Below are positions 8,431-16,467 of a stretch of 64,000 nucleotides of DNA, piece by piece (positions within the stretch are counted from its first letter, which is position 1; each line of letters starts with the position of its first letter). This stretch comes from Chitinasiproducens palmae (GTDB lineage Bacteria; Pseudomonadota; Gammaproteobacteria; Burkholderiales; Burkholderiaceae). Location: NCBI RefSeq assembly GCF_900095735.1, contig NZ_FNLO01000002.1, positions 509,626 to 573,625 of the forward strand, given 5' to 3'. The notes under the pieces are model-generated. The model made no database searches and had not been told where the DNA came from. It saw nothing but the letters and a program-made list of their open reading frames with translations. The position numbers and the translations under genes are program-made.

Positions 8431-10026
8431 ATGAAATCTTCCTCCCTCGTTCTGGTGATCGGCGCGCTTGCCTTCGGCGCGCCGGCCTTCTCCGCGGAAA
8501 CCACCCAGAACGTTTCGCCTGCGGCGAGCGATGCGGCCGCAGGCGCAGGTCGGGCAAAATCGACCAGCACAAGCGACGCAATCGCTGCGCGTCCGCGTGC
8601 GCGCCGGGACGAATTCTTCTGGCTCGGGGAGATCAACAAGGCCAGTGCGGTCATCAACACCAACGAAGGATTGCTGGACCCCAAGCTTGCGCCGGGCATC
8701 GCGAACGCGTTGCAGCGCGTGCTGACGGCTGGCGACCAGCCCGGCGGCCAGCGCCCGCGCACGGTCATCACGTTCGAACCGCTGATGATTGCGGCGGGCG
8801 GCGAGGACGTCACGCTTCTGCACGCCGGCCGGTCGAGCCAGGACATGCACGCGACCTACCGCTCCGCGATCCTGCGCGACGACCTGCTTCGGCTGGCGAC
8901 GCAGTTGAACACCACGTCGGCGACGCTGGTCGAACTGGCGGGCCGTTATGCGGGCACCATCGTTCCTAATTACACGAATGGCGTCGCGGCGCAGCCGAAC
9001 AGCTATGGCCACTACCTGCTCGGATTTGCTGCCGCGCTTGACCGCGATGCACAGCGTCTGCGCGAAGCCTACGCGCGAGTCGATCGATGCGCGATGGGTA
9101 CGACCGTGCTCAACGGATCGAGTTGGCCGCTGGACCGCGCGCGGATGGCGCGCTACCTGGGCTTCAGTGCGGTGGTCGACAATGCCTATGACGCATCGCA
9201 GATTTCGTCGGTCGACGAACCTGTCGAGGTCGCCGCGGTGGTCACCAGCGTGTCGCTGCACACTGGCAGCTTCGTCGAGGACGTCATGACCCAATATGCG
9301 GAGTCGCGGCCCTGGATCCTGCTGCAGGAAGGCGGCGGCAATACGTATGTGTCGAGCGCGATGCCGCAGAAACGCAACCCGGGCCTGCTCAACGACACGC
9401 GCAGCGAGGCATCGACCGCGATCGCGCTCGCCAATGGCGTGGTTCTGCAGGCGCACAACATCACGCCCGGCATGAGCGATCCCAAAGACGTGCGTGCCAA
9501 CAGCGCAATGGTCGATAGCGCGGTCGACGCACTGCGCCGCTGGGACCGCGTCCTGAAAGCGTTGGTCGTGCACCCGCAGCGGGCGTTGGAGGAACTGAAC
9601 AGCGACTGGACGGCCTCGCAGGAAGTGGCCGACGTGCTGATGCGTAAGTATCACCTGCCCTTCCGCGTCGGGCACCACTTCGCGTCGAATGTCGTGGGCT
9701 ACGCGAAAGCGCACGACATCAAGCCGCTCGACTTCCCATACGCTGAAGCGCAGCGCATTTACGCCGATACGGTGCGCGACACGCCATACGCCGGCACGCT
9801 GCCAATGAGCGAGAGCGAGTGGCGGGCGACGCTGGATCCGGCCGCGATCGTCGCGCACCGGACCACCAGCGGCGGTCCTCAGCCGGCCGAGATGAACCGC
9901 ATGCTGGCGGAAGCCCGCGCACGTATCGACGCGCAGTCCAAATGGATTGCCACGCGACGCGCGACGATCGACGGTGCGCTGGCCAGCCTCGATCGGGACT
10001 TCGATACGCTGCGCGGCGCACGCTGA
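8431..10026 (+). CDS. exported argininosuccinate-lyase-superfamily protein
   Basis: A 531-residue protein with a signal peptide (MKSSSLVLVIGALAFGAPAF then SA, cleavage after about 22). The rest follows the fumarase/argininosuccinate lyase fold. HAGRSSQD (131-138) aligns with HTGRSRND, YTNGVAAQP (181-189) with YTHLQRAQP, and SSAMPQKRNP (308-317) is the superfamily signature with the catalytic Ser loop. The normal TH histidine is Asn here, and the RN of RSRND is SQ, so argininosuccinate is an unlikely substrate. Known members are cytosolic, so export is unusual. The gene ends 105 bases from the convergent porin. I would call it a periplasmic lyase of unknown substrate. Confidence 0.82.
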   Translation: MKSSSLVLVIGALAFGAPAFSAETTQNVSPAASDAAAGAGRAKSTSTSDAIAARPRARRDEFFWLGEINKASAVINTNEGLLDPKLAPGIANALQRVLTAGDQPGGQRPRTVITFEPLMIAAGGEDVTLLHAGRSSQDMHATYRSAILRDDLLRLATQLNTTSATLVELAGRYAGTIVPNYTNGVAAQPNSYGHYLLGFAAALDRDAQRLREAYARVDRCAMGTTVLNGSSWPLDRARMARYLGFSAVVDNAYDASQISSVDEPVEVAAVVTSVSLHTGSFVEDVMTQYAESRPWILLQEGGGNTYVSSAMPQKRNPGLLNDTRSEASTAIALANGVVLQAHNITPGMSDPKDVRANSAMVDSAVDALRRWDRVLKALVVHPQRALEELNSDWTASQEVADVLMRKYHLPFRVGHHFASNVVGYAKAHDIKPLDFPYAEAQRIYADTVRDTPYAGTLPMSESEWRATLDPAAIVAHRTTSGGPQPAEMNRMLAEARARIDAQSKWIATRRATIDGALASLDRDFDTLRGAR

Positions 10027-10131
10027 GCGCCGCTGCGTCCCACCTTGCCACCGCGCGGTCGCGGCCTATCCCGATCGCGATCACGTGCGCCGCACTGCGA
10101 CAAACGCAGCGCCGTCGCCTGGTCAGACGGT

Positions 10132-11223
10132 TCAGAAGAAGTGCTGCACCCCGATGCGCAATGCAAGTTGATGCGAATTCGACGAACTGGTCAAGGACGG
10201 CAGCGTGGCGCCCGTTCCACGACTGGTAAATTGCGTCGTTGCCTCCGCGTAGACCATCGTACGCACTGACAGGTGATACAGGTCGGCAATGCCGACCGTC
10301 GTGTACTGCCTGCCATCCACACCGCCACGGAAGCCGCCGAGCGTGATCGCGTTCGCGGCGGTCACGCGCCATTCGATGCCGAGCTCGGCGTTGTAGGCAG
10401 TCGTGGAACGAACGTCCGTCTCGATGCGGACGTGATCGAGGATGCCGTGTACGGCCCAGCGCGGAGTCACGCGGTAAGTGCCCGCCAGGCCCATGATGGT
10501 CGTATTGCGCGCCCGAAAGGAGGCGCCGCCGGAAAAGTCCTGCCCCATGAAGGAGGCATAGCCCAGCAGCGTCTTGAGGGCGTAGGTGCGCCCGTTGGTA
10601 TCGCTGTAAACAAAACCGGCGTCGAGCGGGCCCGCCGAATACCGCAGGGTCGCGCCAACGTAGCGGCCCTGACCGGACGAGGTGTCGCGGAACGCATACA
10701 TGCCCTGCGCGAACCAGCCACCGAAGCGCGGCGTCGTATAGCGAATCGAATTGTTGACCGGCGTCACCGCGGAATTGTCGAGGTTGCCGGGATGGTACAG
10801 ATAGTTGTTGTACTCGACCGCGCCGTTCGCATTCGGCGTGAATACCTCGTTGCTCAGGTCCCACTGGCGCCCGAGAGTCAGCACACCCGCGCGCTTGCTG
10901 CTCAAGCCTACCCACGCATGTCGATTGAACATCGTCCCTGACGAGGCGAAGGTTCCGGTATTCGAGAAGAAGCCGTTTTCAAGCTGGAAGATCGCGGACG
11001 TCCCGCCGCCCAGGTCCTCGGTTCCCTTGAAACCGAACTTGTCCGGCACCGCGACCACCCCGGTCATCCAGGCGGCGCCGCCGGCCTGATTGTTCACATA
11101 GGTAATGCCTTCGTCGATGCTGCCGTAAAGCGTCACGGCGCTGGTCTGTGCAACCGCCGCGCTCCACACGGCGCTGCTCGACACGACCACTGCAATTCTC
11201 GCACTGCGCTTGATTCCTTTCAT
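10132..11223 (-). CDS. general porin (Burkholderia OpcP/OmpC type)
   Basis: A 363-residue outer-membrane beta-barrel. A signal peptide (residues 1 to about 26, ending AVAQ) precedes SAVTLYGSIDEGITYVNN. Typical porin strands follow, including KFGFKGTEDLGGGTSAIFQL and LGRQWDLSNEVF. The chain ends in LRIGVQHFF, with the C-terminal Phe needed for BAM recognition. It would let small polar solutes into the periplasm. The frame extends further upstream, but ATG 11223 starts the signal peptide. It lies 136 bases after the MFS importer on the same strand, so the two may form an uptake unit for the adjacent catabolic operon. Confidence 0.92.
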   Translation of the reverse strand: MKGIKRSARIAVVVSSSAVWSAAVAQTSAVTLYGSIDEGITYVNNQAGGAAWMTGVVAVPDKFGFKGTEDLGGGTSAIFQLENGFFSNTGTFASSGTMFNRHAWVGLSSKRAGVLTLGRQWDLSNEVFTPNANGAVEYNNYLYHPGNLDNSAVTPVNNSIRYTTPRFGGWFAQGMYAFRDTSSGQGRYVGATLRYSAGPLDAGFVYSDTNGRTYALKTLLGYASFMGQDFSGGASFRARNTTIMGLAGTYRVTPRWAVHGILDHVRIETDVRSTTAYNAELGIEWRVTAANAITLGGFRGGVDGRQYTTVGIADLYHLSVRTMVYAEATTQFTSRGTGATLPSLTSSSNSHQLALRIGVQHFF

Positions 11224-11359
11224 TTTTTTGACGTGCGTTGTGCCACACGGCGCAAGTCGATGCTTGCTGCCGTTGGATCGTTCAGGAGGGAAACTGGTTA
11301 TCGCCGCCCGGAGGCGGTGCCTGCGCGAGGCGGCTGACGACGCGGCGAGGCGCCCGTGC

Positions 11360-12721
11360 TCAGTGCGCGGGTGTGTCGAGCTGCGCGTCCTTGCCGACGG
11401 CATCCGCGACGGTTACCGACGTCCGTGGCGTCGAGATGATGGCGATGCCGGCGACGAGCGAGGCGCAAGCGAAAACGTAGAAGTTCCACTTGACGTCGAC
11501 GCTCTGCGCAGCGAGATAGCCGCCGATGATTGGTCCGGCCATCGCGCCGAAGCGACCGACGCCCACCGCCCAGCCCGTGGCGCTGGCGCGGATGCTGGCA
11601 GCGTAATAGGTCGCGATATGGCCGAGTTGCACCATCGCGACGCCGACGCTGCCCAGCCCGGCCAGCGCGACGAGCGTGTAGTTGCGCAGCAGGCCTCCCC
11701 CCGGCACCGTCAACAGCGCAATTGCGAGTGCACCAATCACATAGCCGCCGGCGATCGTCCTGCGTGCGCCGAGCCGGTCACTCACCCGTCCCATCACGAC
11801 ACCGCCGACCGCCGATGACAGCATGAAGACGGCGAGAAACGACAGACTGGGACCCAGCTCGTAGCCGAGCTTGCGCATGATCTGCGGCAGCCACGTGCCA
11901 AGCCCGTAGATGACCATCACCGCGGCAATCTGCGCCAACCACAGACAGAAGGTCGTCGACGCCTGACCGCGCGAGAAAATCGCACGCACCGATGCCAGCC
12001 ATCCTTCGGACGGACCACGCACCACGCGCAGCGCGTTGGCATCGAAATCACGCAAGCCGAGACGCGCGGCGAGCGTGCCTGCCTCACGGGTCTTGCCGCG
12101 CTCGACCAGCAACTGCAGCGATTCGGGCAGGTAGATCATCAGCACCGGCACCAGCAGCAACGGCGCCGCGCCCAGCGCAACGACGAAGCGCCAACCGTGC
12201 GACGGCAGATACGCCATGCCGATCAACGCCGACAGCAACGCACCCAGCGAATAGCCGGAATACATCAGCGCGAAATTGAGGTTGCGCCGCGCCACGGGCG
12301 AATATTCGACAGTCAGTGCCGCAGCCGCTGAAATCACGCCACCCAGGCCGAGCCCGCCGATGAAGCGAGCGATCGAAAACGCCAGCGGCGACGGCGCCCA
12401 GGCTGCCCCGATCATCGAAAGCGAAAACAACGCTACGCAGCCGATCATCAGCGGCTTGCGCCCAAGCATGTCGCTGAGGAAGCCGATGAAGTAGGAGCCG
12501 AACAACGTTCCGAACAGCGCCGCACTGCCCATTTCGCCGATCTGGACCGGCGTCAAATGCCATTGCGAATCGTGCAGGAGTGCCGGAACGATGACGCCCA
12601 TGACGCCAACGTCGTAGCCCTCGGAGACGATTGCGAGGAAACAGAGCAGAAGTACGGTGTAGGTGGTGCGCGGCGTCGGGGACAGGCCGGGCAACGCATT
12701 GGTTGCGGATGTGGGTTTCAT
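11360..12721 (-). CDS. MFS transporter, aromatic acid:H+ symporter (AAHS) type
   Basis: A 453-residue inner-membrane carrier with twelve predicted helices. TM1 has EGYDVGVMGVIVPAL, the AAHS pattern with the conserved Asp. The loop 2-3 motif is GFLSDMLGRKPLM and a second copy is GRVSDRLGARRTI in the C-terminal half. Relatives (PcaK, BenK, MhpT) import aromatic or related acids. It sits between a porin and a TetR regulator and faces away from the Rieske oxygenase operon. That suggests it imports the Rieske pathway substrate. A sequence resembling the operon operator lies about 170 bases upstream. Confidence 0.9.
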   Translation of the reverse strand: MKPTSATNALPGLSPTPRTTYTVLLLCFLAIVSEGYDVGVMGVIVPALLHDSQWHLTPVQIGEMGSAALFGTLFGSYFIGFLSDMLGRKPLMIGCVALFSLSMIGAAWAPSPLAFSIARFIGGLGLGGVISAAAALTVEYSPVARRNLNFALMYSGYSLGALLSALIGMAYLPSHGWRFVVALGAAPLLLVPVLMIYLPESLQLLVERGKTREAGTLAARLGLRDFDANALRVVRGPSEGWLASVRAIFSRGQASTTFCLWLAQIAAVMVIYGLGTWLPQIMRKLGYELGPSLSFLAVFMLSSAVGGVVMGRVSDRLGARRTIAGGYVIGALAIALLTVPGGGLLRNYTLVALAGLGSVGVAMVQLGHIATYYAASIRASATGWAVGVGRFGAMAGPIIGGYLAAQSVDVKWNFYVFACASLVAGIAIISTPRTSVTVADAVGKDAQLDTPAH

Positions 12722-13151
12722 GCCTTCTATTTAGTAGAACGTATCTACCAGCTGAAGCGACTGTCACGCTTCCTGATATGGGAAGTTCGTGCTCCGTCTC
12801 AGACCGGCTATCGCGTTGATGGAGGAGGCACTGCTTACTGCGGGTCGAACAGCATGTCGGCCACGGCGACGCACCAGTCGAGGCGACGAATAAAGAATGC
12901 CATTATTTATTCTGGCACGTCAAAGCTTTTCAAAATTCGTCCGGGCAGGGTTTGCCGAGGGTTGCAGCATGTGCGCGACGACCCTTGCACCACTATTTAT
13001 TGGCGCGTGCTGGATCGCGCACCAAGCAGGTGCGGCCACCAGCGACGCGCTGGCATCTCGCGAATACGGGAAAACCATGAACGCTTCCGTCGTGGGAAGG
13101 AGGACGACGGATCAGGCGTTCTACAAGGCGCGATGCGCCGCGCGCAGGCTC
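12722..13151. other. 430-base intergenic region upstream of the MFS gene
   Basis: No gene was recognised. It holds the operator-like element at 12888-12912 and, close to the MFS start, a short GTAGA-N5-TCTAC inverted repeat (12734-12748). AT content is higher around 12888-12930, as expected for a promoter. Confidence 0.5.
12888..12912. promoter_or_regulatory. probable TetR operator upstream of the MFS importer
   Basis: GAATAAA (12888-12894) and TTTATTC (12906-12912) form an inverted repeat around GAATGCCATT (12896-12905). That core matches the operator GAATGTCATTC at the Rieske operon promoter except for the middle base. The shared GAATGNCATT core suggests one repressor for both units. Confidence 0.5.
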
Positions 13152-13772
13152 TCAAGCAGATGCGTTCGCGGAGCGCCCGAGAAGGAGATCGCTCATGCGA
13201 TCGGCGATCGGTTCGATGTCGCGCACGTCGCCAATCCGCTGGTTGATGACGAAACCGTCGAATGCCATCCAGATGATGTGGGCAAGCACGCCATCGCGAA
13301 CGCGCTCGCGCGCGGCACGCGGCAGTGCGCTCATCAGCAGCTCGGTCAGGAAATCCTCGACCGCCGTCAGCAGCTTGACGGGTTTACCCGACTGCGGCGG
13401 CGCACTGGCGAGCGCCTCGATCAGCGCGTTGGCAAACGAATGGTCGGCGGCAGGAATGTCGCGCCAAACCCCAATGAGGATCTGCCTGACCTTGTCACGC
13501 GCGCTCGGCAGGGCCTCGACGCGTGAGCGCAAAGCGTCAAGTTGCTCGTACAGCCAGGGTTGATAGATCTCGTAGAGGATGAACAGCTTCGAATCGAAGT
13601 AGACGTAGAGATTCGCCACCGTCATGCCCGCCGCACGTGCGATCTGGGACATCGTGCTGCTACTGTAGCCCTGGCTGCTGAACAGCTCGAAGGCTGCCTC
13701 CAAGATGGCCTCTCGCCGATCGGCCTTTTTTACCTGCGGCACGTCTCCCCCGACTGATGTTTGCGCGCGCAC
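13152..13772 (-). CDS. TetR family regulator of the Rieske catabolic operon
   Basis: A 206-residue repressor. The N-terminal HTH reads REAILEAAFELFSSQGYSSS followed by TMSQIARAAGMTVANLYVYF. The C-terminal ligand domain (about 85-200) is helical and not assignable to a ligand class. The gene is divergent from the Rieske oxygenase and upstream of the MFS importer, and GAATGNCATT motifs occur in front of both. I infer that it represses both until the pathway substrate or an intermediate binds. The start at 13772 gives an N-terminal extension of about 15 residues ahead of the HTH; a downstream start is possible. Confidence 0.88.
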   Translation of the reverse strand: MRAQTSVGGDVPQVKKADRREAILEAAFELFSSQGYSSSTMSQIARAAGMTVANLYVYFDSKLFILYEIYQPWLYEQLDALRSRVEALPSARDKVRQILIGVWRDIPAADHSFANALIEALASAPPQSGKPVKLLTAVEDFLTELLMSALPRAARERVRDGVLAHIIWMAFDGFVINQRIGDVRDIEPIADRMSDLLLGRSANASA

Positions 13773-13863
13773 ATTTTAGCAAACGCCCCGCTCCGGCCTT
13801 GATCGGCCGCGGACGGGCAAATCATTCAACCATCGGGTCGGCGGACGACGCGGGCTTTTCCGC

Positions 13864-13919
13864 TTGACATCGAAAATTGTCGAAAACAGAATGTCATTCA
13901 TTATTAAACGGCATTCGTT
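13864..13919 (+). promoter_or_regulatory. promoter and operator of the Rieske operon
   Basis: TTGACA (13864-13869) is a perfect -35 box. After 17 bases comes CAGAAT (13887-13892) as the -10. The 11-bp palindrome GAATGTCATTC (13889-13899) overlaps the -10, so a bound repressor would block RNA polymerase. A second dyad, AACG-N5-CGTT, lies at 13907-13919. Both fit control by the divergent TetR protein. Confidence 0.65.
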
Positions 13920-13934
13920 AGTGAGGCCATCGAC

Positions 13935-15227
13935 ATGTTGCTGTCCCCTGCCCCCGAAGGAACGCTCACCGCCCGGTACCCGGAACTGGGTACCGGGCCG
14001 ATTCCGGTCGAACCGTACATCTCGCCCGAGTACTTCGAACGCGAGAAGGCGCACATCTTCAAGAAGACCTGGCTGCACGTCGGACGGGTCGAGGAAATCC
14101 CGACCGCCGGCGATTATTTCGTGCGCGATCTGGCGGCGTGCGATACGTCGATCATCGTGGTGCGCAATCGCGAAGGCCAGATTCGCGCGATGCACAACGT
14201 CTGTGCGCACCGGCTGAACGAGATCGTCTACGACAAGCGGGGCAAGACCCGCAAGTTCTTCTGCAAGTTCCACGGCTGGGCGTACGACCTGGACGGCAAC
14301 CTGACCGGCGTGCCCGACGAGAAGTGCTTCTTCGGACTGGATCGCGAGCAGTTCGGCCTGAGCCGCGTCGCGTGCGAGGTCTGGCAGGGCTTCATCTTCG
14401 TCAATATGGATCCGGAACCGGCCGTCTCGCTGGCCGATTTCCTGAAACCGATGTACGCCGGCATCGAGGGCTATCCGTTCGAGAAGCTGACCTCGGGGTT
14501 CTCCTGGAGCACGGTAGTCAACTGCAATTGGAAACTGGCACTCGACGCGTTCCAGGAGGCGTATCACGTCGCCTATGTCCATGGCAACTCGATCGCGGAC
14601 GCCATCGACAAGTCCGAGAACGACAGCATGCCGCCACTCGACGCACTGTGCGGCGAATATCACCGTCGCCTGTCGCTGGCCGGCAACCAGAAGTCGGTCT
14701 ACGGCAATCCGAAGGCAGTGACGTCCGGCGGTGAGGCCGCCAAGCAGGCCTTGTCGGACGCCGCCAGCAAGCGGCCGATCGCCGCCGCGGCCTTGCGCGC
14801 GGGAATCGGCAGCGCCCGTCACAGCTTTCCGCTCGAATCCTTGCCGGCGGGTTTGAACTGGACCAACAGCCCCAACTGGCTATTCGACATCAACGTCGTG
14901 TTCCCGGACTTCTACCTGTCGCTGCGGCCGAACTACTGCCAGGCGTACAACTTCCGTCCCGTCGCCCATAACAAGACGCTGGTCGAAGCGCGTGTCTACT
15001 ACCCGGAGATGACCACGCCCGGCGGTCGTTTCTTCCTGGAGTACATGAAGGTGGCGCTGCGCGACGTCCTGCTGGAGGACTTCAGCACGCTTGAACGTAC
15101 CCAGCGCGCTGCCGAGACCGGCGCGAAGAAGCACATGATTCTGCAGGACAACGAGCTTCTCGTCCGGCACAGCTATCACGTCGTCGAGCGCCTGCTGGCG
15201 GCCGGCGAAGCCATTCAGGAGGCTTGA
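13935..15227 (+). CDS. Rieske non-heme iron oxygenase, alpha subunit
   Basis: A 430-residue terminal oxygenase. The Rieske [2Fe-2S] ligands are C90-x-H92 and C110-x2-H113 (NVCAH, then FFCKFHGW). The mononuclear iron site is E208-A-Y-H211-x4-H216 in FQEAYHVAYVH, with the bridging D204 that passes electrons between subunits. Length and motifs match ring-hydroxylating or demethylating oxygenases. No true beta subunit of the cup-fold dioxygenase type is next to it, though a SnoaL-like gene downstream has a similar fold. It would use electrons from the ferredoxin and reductase encoded later in the operon. The substrate is unknown. It is the first gene after the TetR-controlled promoter. Confidence 0.93.
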   Translation: MLLSPAPEGTLTARYPELGTGPIPVEPYISPEYFEREKAHIFKKTWLHVGRVEEIPTAGDYFVRDLAACDTSIIVVRNREGQIRAMHNVCAHRLNEIVYDKRGKTRKFFCKFHGWAYDLDGNLTGVPDEKCFFGLDREQFGLSRVACEVWQGFIFVNMDPEPAVSLADFLKPMYAGIEGYPFEKLTSGFSWSTVVNCNWKLALDAFQEAYHVAYVHGNSIADAIDKSENDSMPPLDALCGEYHRRLSLAGNQKSVYGNPKAVTSGGEAAKQALSDAASKRPIAAAALRAGIGSARHSFPLESLPAGLNWTNSPNWLFDINVVFPDFYLSLRPNYCQAYNFRPVAHNKTLVEARVYYPEMTTPGGRFFLEYMKVALRDVLLEDFSTLERTQRAAETGAKKHMILQDNELLVRHSYHVVERLLAAGEAIQEA

Positions 15228-15230
15228 GAC

Positions 15231-15626
15231 ATGGAACAGCCGATCTATCTGACACCCAGCCGCAAACCGGCCGCGCCGCGCCCGCTGCCGGCGCAATTCG
15301 CGGCGCTTTCGCCGTTCGTGGCCGATTGGGCGCTCGCGACCGAGACGGAACGCAACACACAACGCTACACCATCGGCATGGAAGCCATCGTCGCGTTCAA
15401 GGACGCGCTGCTGCCGCAGGTCGACGAAGTCGTCGCATGGCTCAACCAGTTCGAACTGGCGACCCTCTCGGAAAACGAGGAAGCGCTGACGCTGATGTAT
15501 CTGCTGCTGTCGCTGGCTGAGGTGGCGCCGGCGGTCGAGTTCTACCAGCAGCCCGGCGTGATCGACGGTTATGACACGCGCCGCTTCGTCGCGGACGAGG
15601 ACTTCCTGATGAAGCCAAGGCCGTAA
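15231..15626 (+). CDS. small conserved-type protein in the Rieske operon, function unknown
   Basis: A 131-residue soluble, acidic protein beginning three bases after the oxygenase stop, so almost certainly co-translated with it. I do not recognise a family. The sequence predicts mostly helices (AIVAFKDALLPQVDEVVAWL and ALTLMYLLLSLAEVAPAVEF) with no metal motif, signal peptide or membrane segment. Its position suggests an accessory or assembly protein for the oxygenase, but that is only inference. Confidence 0.75.
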   Translation: MEQPIYLTPSRKPAAPRPLPAQFAALSPFVADWALATETERNTQRYTIGMEAIVAFKDALLPQVDEVVAWLNQFELATLSENEEALTLMYLLLSLAEVAPAVEFYQQPGVIDGYDTRRFVADEDFLMKPRP

Positions 15627-15661
15627 GCGGCCCCGACGACTCACATAGACAGGAGAACAGC

Positions 15662-16075
15662 ATGGCGCGGTGTCAAGTTTTCAGGATAGACGACGGGCTC
15701 AGCACCGTGGTCGAGAACGGTCTCTACATGAAGACCATGCTCGGCGAAACGATGAGCGTGGCAGTCGTCAAGTTTGTCGAAGCGAAAGGCAAGGATCTAC
15801 CGGCCAAGGCGCACGATCACGGCGAGGAAGCGTCGTTGCAGATCGTTGGCGCGTGTTCGATTTTCGAAGTCCCGGGCGATCGTTCGACAGAGACCGAACA
15901 ATCGATGGAACAGGGCGACGCGGTAATCATCCCGGCCGGTCTGAGCCACTACGGGGTCAACCGCTACGGGCCCGCTGGGGTGAGCATGCGGCTGAACGTG
16001 GTGTCGCCGCCGCGTGCCGAATACGGCAAGGCCGACCCGCAACCCTACTACCCTCTGGCGGACCGGCAGACATGA
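15662..16075 (+). CDS. cupin-domain protein (first of two)
   Basis: A 137-residue single-domain cupin. The first motif is AHDHGEEASLQIVGACSIFEV, with likely metal ligands His-x-His and Glu. The second is IPAGLSHYGVNRYGP with the expected His. It could be a metal-dependent enzyme (dioxygenase, isomerase or hydrolase) or a small-molecule binding protein. A good AGGAGA box precedes ATG 15662. Its stop overlaps the start of the second cupin (ATGA). Confidence 0.8.
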   Translation: MARCQVFRIDDGLSTVVENGLYMKTMLGETMSVAVVKFVEAKGKDLPAKAHDHGEEASLQIVGACSIFEVPGDRSTETEQSMEQGDAVIIPAGLSHYGVNRYGPAGVSMRLNVVSPPRAEYGKADPQPYYPLADRQT

Positions 16076-16467
16076 GCAGCGCATCGAACCAGCAGAACGC
16101 GGCGCCGGCCGCCGAGCATTGCCAGCGTCTGCCGGTCGGCGACACCTGGCAGGATCAGGCACGGCCGGAGGGCCGCTTCGAGGTCACCGGCAATACGCTG
16201 ACCATGGGCATCGAGATTCTCGCGCGGGACGAAGTCCGGGAATCGGCCGAGGGTAGCCGAGGCGAGGAAGTGGCCGCCGTGCTCGAGGGGGAATTCGAGA
16301 TCGACGCCGCTGGCGAGCACTACCGTCTGGCAACGGGCGAGGCGATCCTGATTCCGCCGCACGAAGCGCGCCGCTTTGCCTGCCGGTCCGCGCGAGGCGT
16401 GCTGTATCGCGCCGCCGTTGCAACCGCGGGCGCGAGCAACGCCAATGACGAGGAGGCCGCGCAATGA
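16072..16467 (+). CDS. cupin-domain protein (second of two)
   Basis: A 131-residue cupin starting at the ATGA overlap with the first cupin. The fold is suggested by GEEVAAVLEGEFEIDAAGEH and YRLATGEAILIPPHEARRF. The metal-binding histidines of the first motif are absent, so it is probably a non-catalytic partner of the preceding cupin or a ligand-binding protein. The same frame is open far upstream of ATG 16072, but that stretch overlaps the first cupin and has no cupin sequence. Confidence 0.78.
   Translation: MSSASNQQNAAPAAEHCQRLPVGDTWQDQARPEGRFEVTGNTLTMGIEILARDEVRESAEGSRGEEVAAVLEGEFEIDAAGEHYRLATGEAILIPPHEARRFACRSARGVLYRAAVATAGASNANDEEAAQ

Noticed and set aside
8167-9858. 563-codon antisense frame opposite the lyase-like gene
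   Set aside because: The plus strand encodes a clear superfamily protein with signal peptide and signature loop; the antisense translation is Arg-rich and featureless.
11221-11230. T-run considered as a terminator
   Set aside because: It is just the A-rich stretch before the porin ATG on the minus strand and has no stem.
12734-12748. GTAGA-N5-TCTAC dyad near the MFS start
   Set aside because: Arms of only five bases are expected by chance, and the site is not repeated at the other promoter.
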